Below are positions 60,690-64,000 of a DNA stretch of 64,000 nucleotides, one piece after another. The translations under genes and the position numbers were made by a program. Each line of letters starts with the position of its first letter. The first letter of the stretch is position 1. The stretch spans positions 4,838,001-4,902,000 of the forward strand of contig NC_079880.1 in the NCBI RefSeq assembly GCF_029227915.1, in the 5' to 3' direction. The notes below the pieces were generated by a model. The model ran no database searches. It saw only the letters and a program-made list of their open reading frames with translations, and was not told the origin of the DNA. Source of the stretch: Hydractinia symbiolongicarpus. Lineage: Eukaryota > Cnidaria > Hydrozoa > Anthoathecata > Hydractiniidae.

Positions 60690-63600
60690 TTTCCCGAACG
60701 ATTTTTTAAATTATTATTTTACCACTAAAGCCCATGAGACTTGTAGTATTTAAAAATATTTTCATTTTTGATGAGACGCTGAATAAAAGAAGTTTAATCG
60801 CCGGCAAACGTAAACCTGCGATTTCCCGTGAATCCCGGACTCGGCCCGTATAGTCAAAAGTAGAAAAAGAAAGTACCCGGGGTGTAAACTCATTTCCCGA
60901 ACGATTTATTAAATTATTATTTCACCACTAAAGCCCATGAGGCTTGTAGTTTTTAAAAATGTTTTCATTTCTGATGAGACGCTGAATAAAAGAAGTTTAA
61001 TCGCCGGCAAACGAAAACCCGCGATTTCCCGTAAATCCCGGGCGTGGCCCGTATAGTCAAAAGTATACAAAGATAGTACCCAGGGAGTAAACTCATTTCC
61101 CGAACGATTTTTTAATTCCTTTTTTCACCACTAAAACGCATGAGACTTGTAGTTTTCAGAAATGTTTTCATTTTTGATGAGACGCTGAATAAAAGACGTT
61201 TAATCGCCGGCAAACGAAAACCTGCGATTTCCCGTAAATCCCGGGCTTGGCCCGTATAGTCGAATGTATACAAAGAAAGTACCCTGTAAGTAAACTCATT
61301 TCCCAAACGATTTTTTCAATTATCTTTTCACCACTAAAACGCATGAGACTTGCAGTTTTCAAAAATACTTTCATTTTTGATGAGACGCTGAATAAAAGAA
61401 GTTTAATCGCCGGTAAACAAAAACCCGCGACTTCCCGTAAATCCCGGACTCGGCCCGTATAGTCAAAAGTATACAAAGAAAGTACCCAGGGAGTAAACTC
61501 ATTTCCCGAACGATTTTTTAAATTATTTTTTCACCACTAAACCCATGAGACTTGTAGTTTTCAAAAATGTTTTCATTTTTGATGAGACGCTGAATAAAAG
61601 AAGTTTAATCGCCGGCAAACGAAAACCCGCGATTTCCCGTAAATCCCGGGCGTGGCCCGTATAGTCAAAAGTATACAAAGATAGTACCCAGGGAGTAAAC
61701 TCATTTCCCGAACGATTTTTTAATTCCTTTTTTCACCACTAAAACGCATGAGACTTGTAGTTTTCAGAAATGTTTTCATTTTTGATGAGACGCTTAATAA
61801 AAGAGGTTTAATCGCCGGCAAACGAAATCCCGCGATTTCCCGTAAATCCCGGGCTTGGCCCGTATAGTCGAATGTATACAAAGAAAGTACCCAGGAAGTA
61901 AACTCATTTCCCGAACGATTTTTTAAATTTTTTTTTCACCACTAAAACGCATGAGACTTGTAGTTTTCAAAAATGTTTTCATTTTTGATGAGACGCTGAA
62001 TAAAAGAAGTTTAATCGCCGGCAAACGAAATCCCGCGATTTCCCGTAAATCCCGGGCTTGGCCCGTATAGTCGAATGTATACAAAGAATGAACCCAGGAA
62101 GTAAAATCATTTCCCGAAAGATTTTTTAAATTTTTTTTTCACCACTAAAACGCATGAGACTTGTAGTTTTCAAAAATGTTTTCATTTTTGATGAGACGCT
62201 TAATGAAAGAGGTTTAATCGCCGGCAAACGAAAACCCGCGATTTCCCGTAAATCCCGGGCTTGGCCCGTATAGTCGAATGTATACAAAGAAAGTACCCTG
62301 TGAGTAAACTCATTTCCAGAACAATTTTTTAAATTATTTTTTCACCACTAAAGCCCATGAGACTTGTAGTTTTTAAAAATGTTTTCATTTTTGATGAGAC
62401 GCTTAATAAAAGAGGTTTAATCGCCGGCAAACGAAATCCCGCGATTTCCCGTAAATCCCGGGCTTGGCCCGTATAGTCGAATGTATACAAAGAAAGTACC
62501 CAGGAAGTAAACTCATTTCCCGAACGATTTTTTAAATTTTCTTTTCACCACTAAAACGCATGAGACTTGTAGTTTTCAAAAATGTTTTCATTTTTGATGA
62601 GACGCTGAATAAAAGAAGTTTACTCGCCGGCAAACGAAATCCCGCGATTTCCCGTAAATCCCGGGCTTGGCCCGTATAGTCGAATGTATACAAAGAAAGA
62701 ACCCAGGAAGTAAACTCATTTCCCGAACGATTTTTTAAATTATTATTTCACCACTAAAGCCCATGAGAATTGTAGTATTTAAAAATATTTTCATTTTTGA
62801 TGAGACGCTGAATAAAAGAAGTTTAATCGCCGGCAAACGTAAACCTGCGATTTCCCGTGAATCCCGGACTCGGCCCGTATAGTCAAAAGTATACAAAGAA
62901 AGTACCCGGGGTGTAAACTCATTTCCCGAACGATTTATTAAATTATTATTTCACCACTAAAGCCCATGAGGCTTGTAGTTTTTAAAAATGTTTTCATTTC
63001 TGATGAGACGCTGAATAAAAGAAGTTTAATCGCCGGCAAACGAAAACCCGCGATTTCCCGTAAATCCCGGGCGTGGCCCGTATAGTCAAAAGTATACAAA
63101 GATAGTACCCAGGGAGTAAACTCATTTCCCGAACGATTTTTTAATTCCTTTTTTCACCACTAAAACGCATGAGACTTGTAGTTTTCAGAAATGTTTTCAT
63201 TTTTGATGAGACGCTGAATAAAAGACGTTTAATCGCCGGCAAACGAAAACCTGCGATTTCCCGTAAATCCCGGGCTTGGCCCGTATAGTCGAATGTATAC
63301 AAAGAAAGTACCCTGTAAGTAAACTCATTTCCCAAACGATTTTTTCAATTATCTTTTCACCACTAAAACGCATGAGACTTGCAGTTTTCAAAAATACTTT
63401 CATTTTTGATGAGACGCTGAATAAAAGAAGTTTAATCGCCGGTAAACAAAAACCCGCGACTTCCCGTAAATCCCGGACTCGGCCCGTATAGTCAAAAGTA
63501 TACAAAGAAAGTACCCAGGGAGTAAACTCATTTCCAGAACGATTTTTTAAATTATTTTTTCACCACTAAACCCATGAGACTTGTAGTTTTCAAAAATGTT

Positions 63601-64000
63601 TTCATTTTTGATGAGACGCTGAATAAAAGAAGTTTAATCGCCGGCAAACGAAAACCCGCGATTTCCCGTAAATCCCGGGCGTGGCCCGTATAGTCAAAAG
63701 TATACAAAGATAGTACCCAGGGAGTAAACTCATTTCCCGAACGATTTTTTAATTCCTTTTTTCACCACTAAAACGCATGAGACTTGTAGTTTTCAGAAAT
63801 GTATTCATTTTTGATGAGACGCTTAATAAAAGAGGGTTAATCGCCGGCAAACGAAATCCCGCGATTTCCCGTAAATCCCGGGCTTGGCCCGTATAGTCGA
63901 ATGTATACAAAGAAAGTACCCAGGAAGTAAACTCATTTCCCGAACGATTTTTTAAATTTTTTTTTCACCACTAAAACGCATGAGACTTGTAGTTTTCAAA
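60690..64000 (+). repeat. Higher-order repeat, 10 monomers, period ~2029 bp (second copy cut by window end)
   Basis: About 60690-62720 recurs from about 62720 to the window end at offset 2029. Shared rare variants are GTAGTATTTAAAAATATT (near 60743 and 62772), CCCGTGAATCCCGG, GATTTATTAAATT, TTTCTGATGAG, GGGCGTGGCCCG, TTAATTCCTTTTTTC, and the TTTTTTCAATTATC monomer (near 61311 and 63340). The GGGCGTGG/TTAATTCC monomers also recur inside the unit about 610 bp apart. Confidence 0.87.

Larger units (their letters stand above)
56083..64000 (+). repeat. Tandem satellite array, ~203-bp monomer (right block)
   Basis: About 39 monomers in the same orientation, running off the end of the window. It starts with the second half of the monomer split by retrotransposon B. 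Up to 58044 it belongs to duplication copy 2; beyond that the 1261-bp and then the 2029-bp higher-order repeats continue. I see no gene in it. Confidence 0.96.

Overview
The window is almost entirely one tandem satellite DNA from an animal genome. An AT-rich monomer of about 203 bp runs head to tail, always in the same orientation, from base 1 to base 64000. It is interrupted only by two copies of one non-LTR (LINE) retrotransposon, at 41499-46129 and 51452-56082, both on the minus strand. Outside these two elements there are about 270 monomers and no host gene, tRNA, rRNA or CRISPR that I can support. The retrotransposon resembles Jockey-superfamily CR1/L2-type elements: an ORF1 with an SGNH-esterase-like domain, an ORF2 with APE-type endonuclease plus reverse transcriptase, and a short TCAAAA-like 3' tail. 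Such elements are common in invertebrates such as cnidarians and molluscs, and in fish. An animal (probably invertebrate) heterochromatic or centromere-adjacent locus is therefore the best reading, but the species cannot be named from this sequence.

Layout. 1-41498: satellite made of several monomer subfamilies, organised into local higher-order repeats (HORs) with periods of about 1622, 2433, 1617, 1215, 607, 855 and 405 bp. 41499-46129: retrotransposon copy A, flanked by the 5-bp target-site duplication GCTGA. 46130-51451: satellite. 51452-56082: retrotransposon copy B. 56083-64000: satellite with a 1261-bp HOR, then a 2029-bp HOR.

The two retrotransposon copies are not independent insertions. 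They lie inside a 9,953-bp direct tandem duplication (38139-48091 and 48092-58044) whose breakpoints fall at the same position within two monomers, as expected from unequal exchange. I saw only three base differences between the copies, so the duplication is recent or, possibly, an assembly artefact.

The element is dead as it stands. ORF1 has an in-frame TGA and a 419-bp internal tandem duplication that shifts the frame. ORF2 keeps its endonuclease and reverse transcriptase motifs but has one TGA before its last 88 codons. All these lesions are shared by both copies and so predate the 9,953-bp duplication. The element is probably also 5'-truncated.

The most interesting features are the nested scales of duplication (45-bp partial-monomer duplication, monomer, 2- to 12-mer HORs, 10-kb block), a perfect 9-bp-arm dyad kept in many monomers and bracketed by direct repeats, and a long-range match (offset 22,567 bp) joining the two flanks of the duplicated block.
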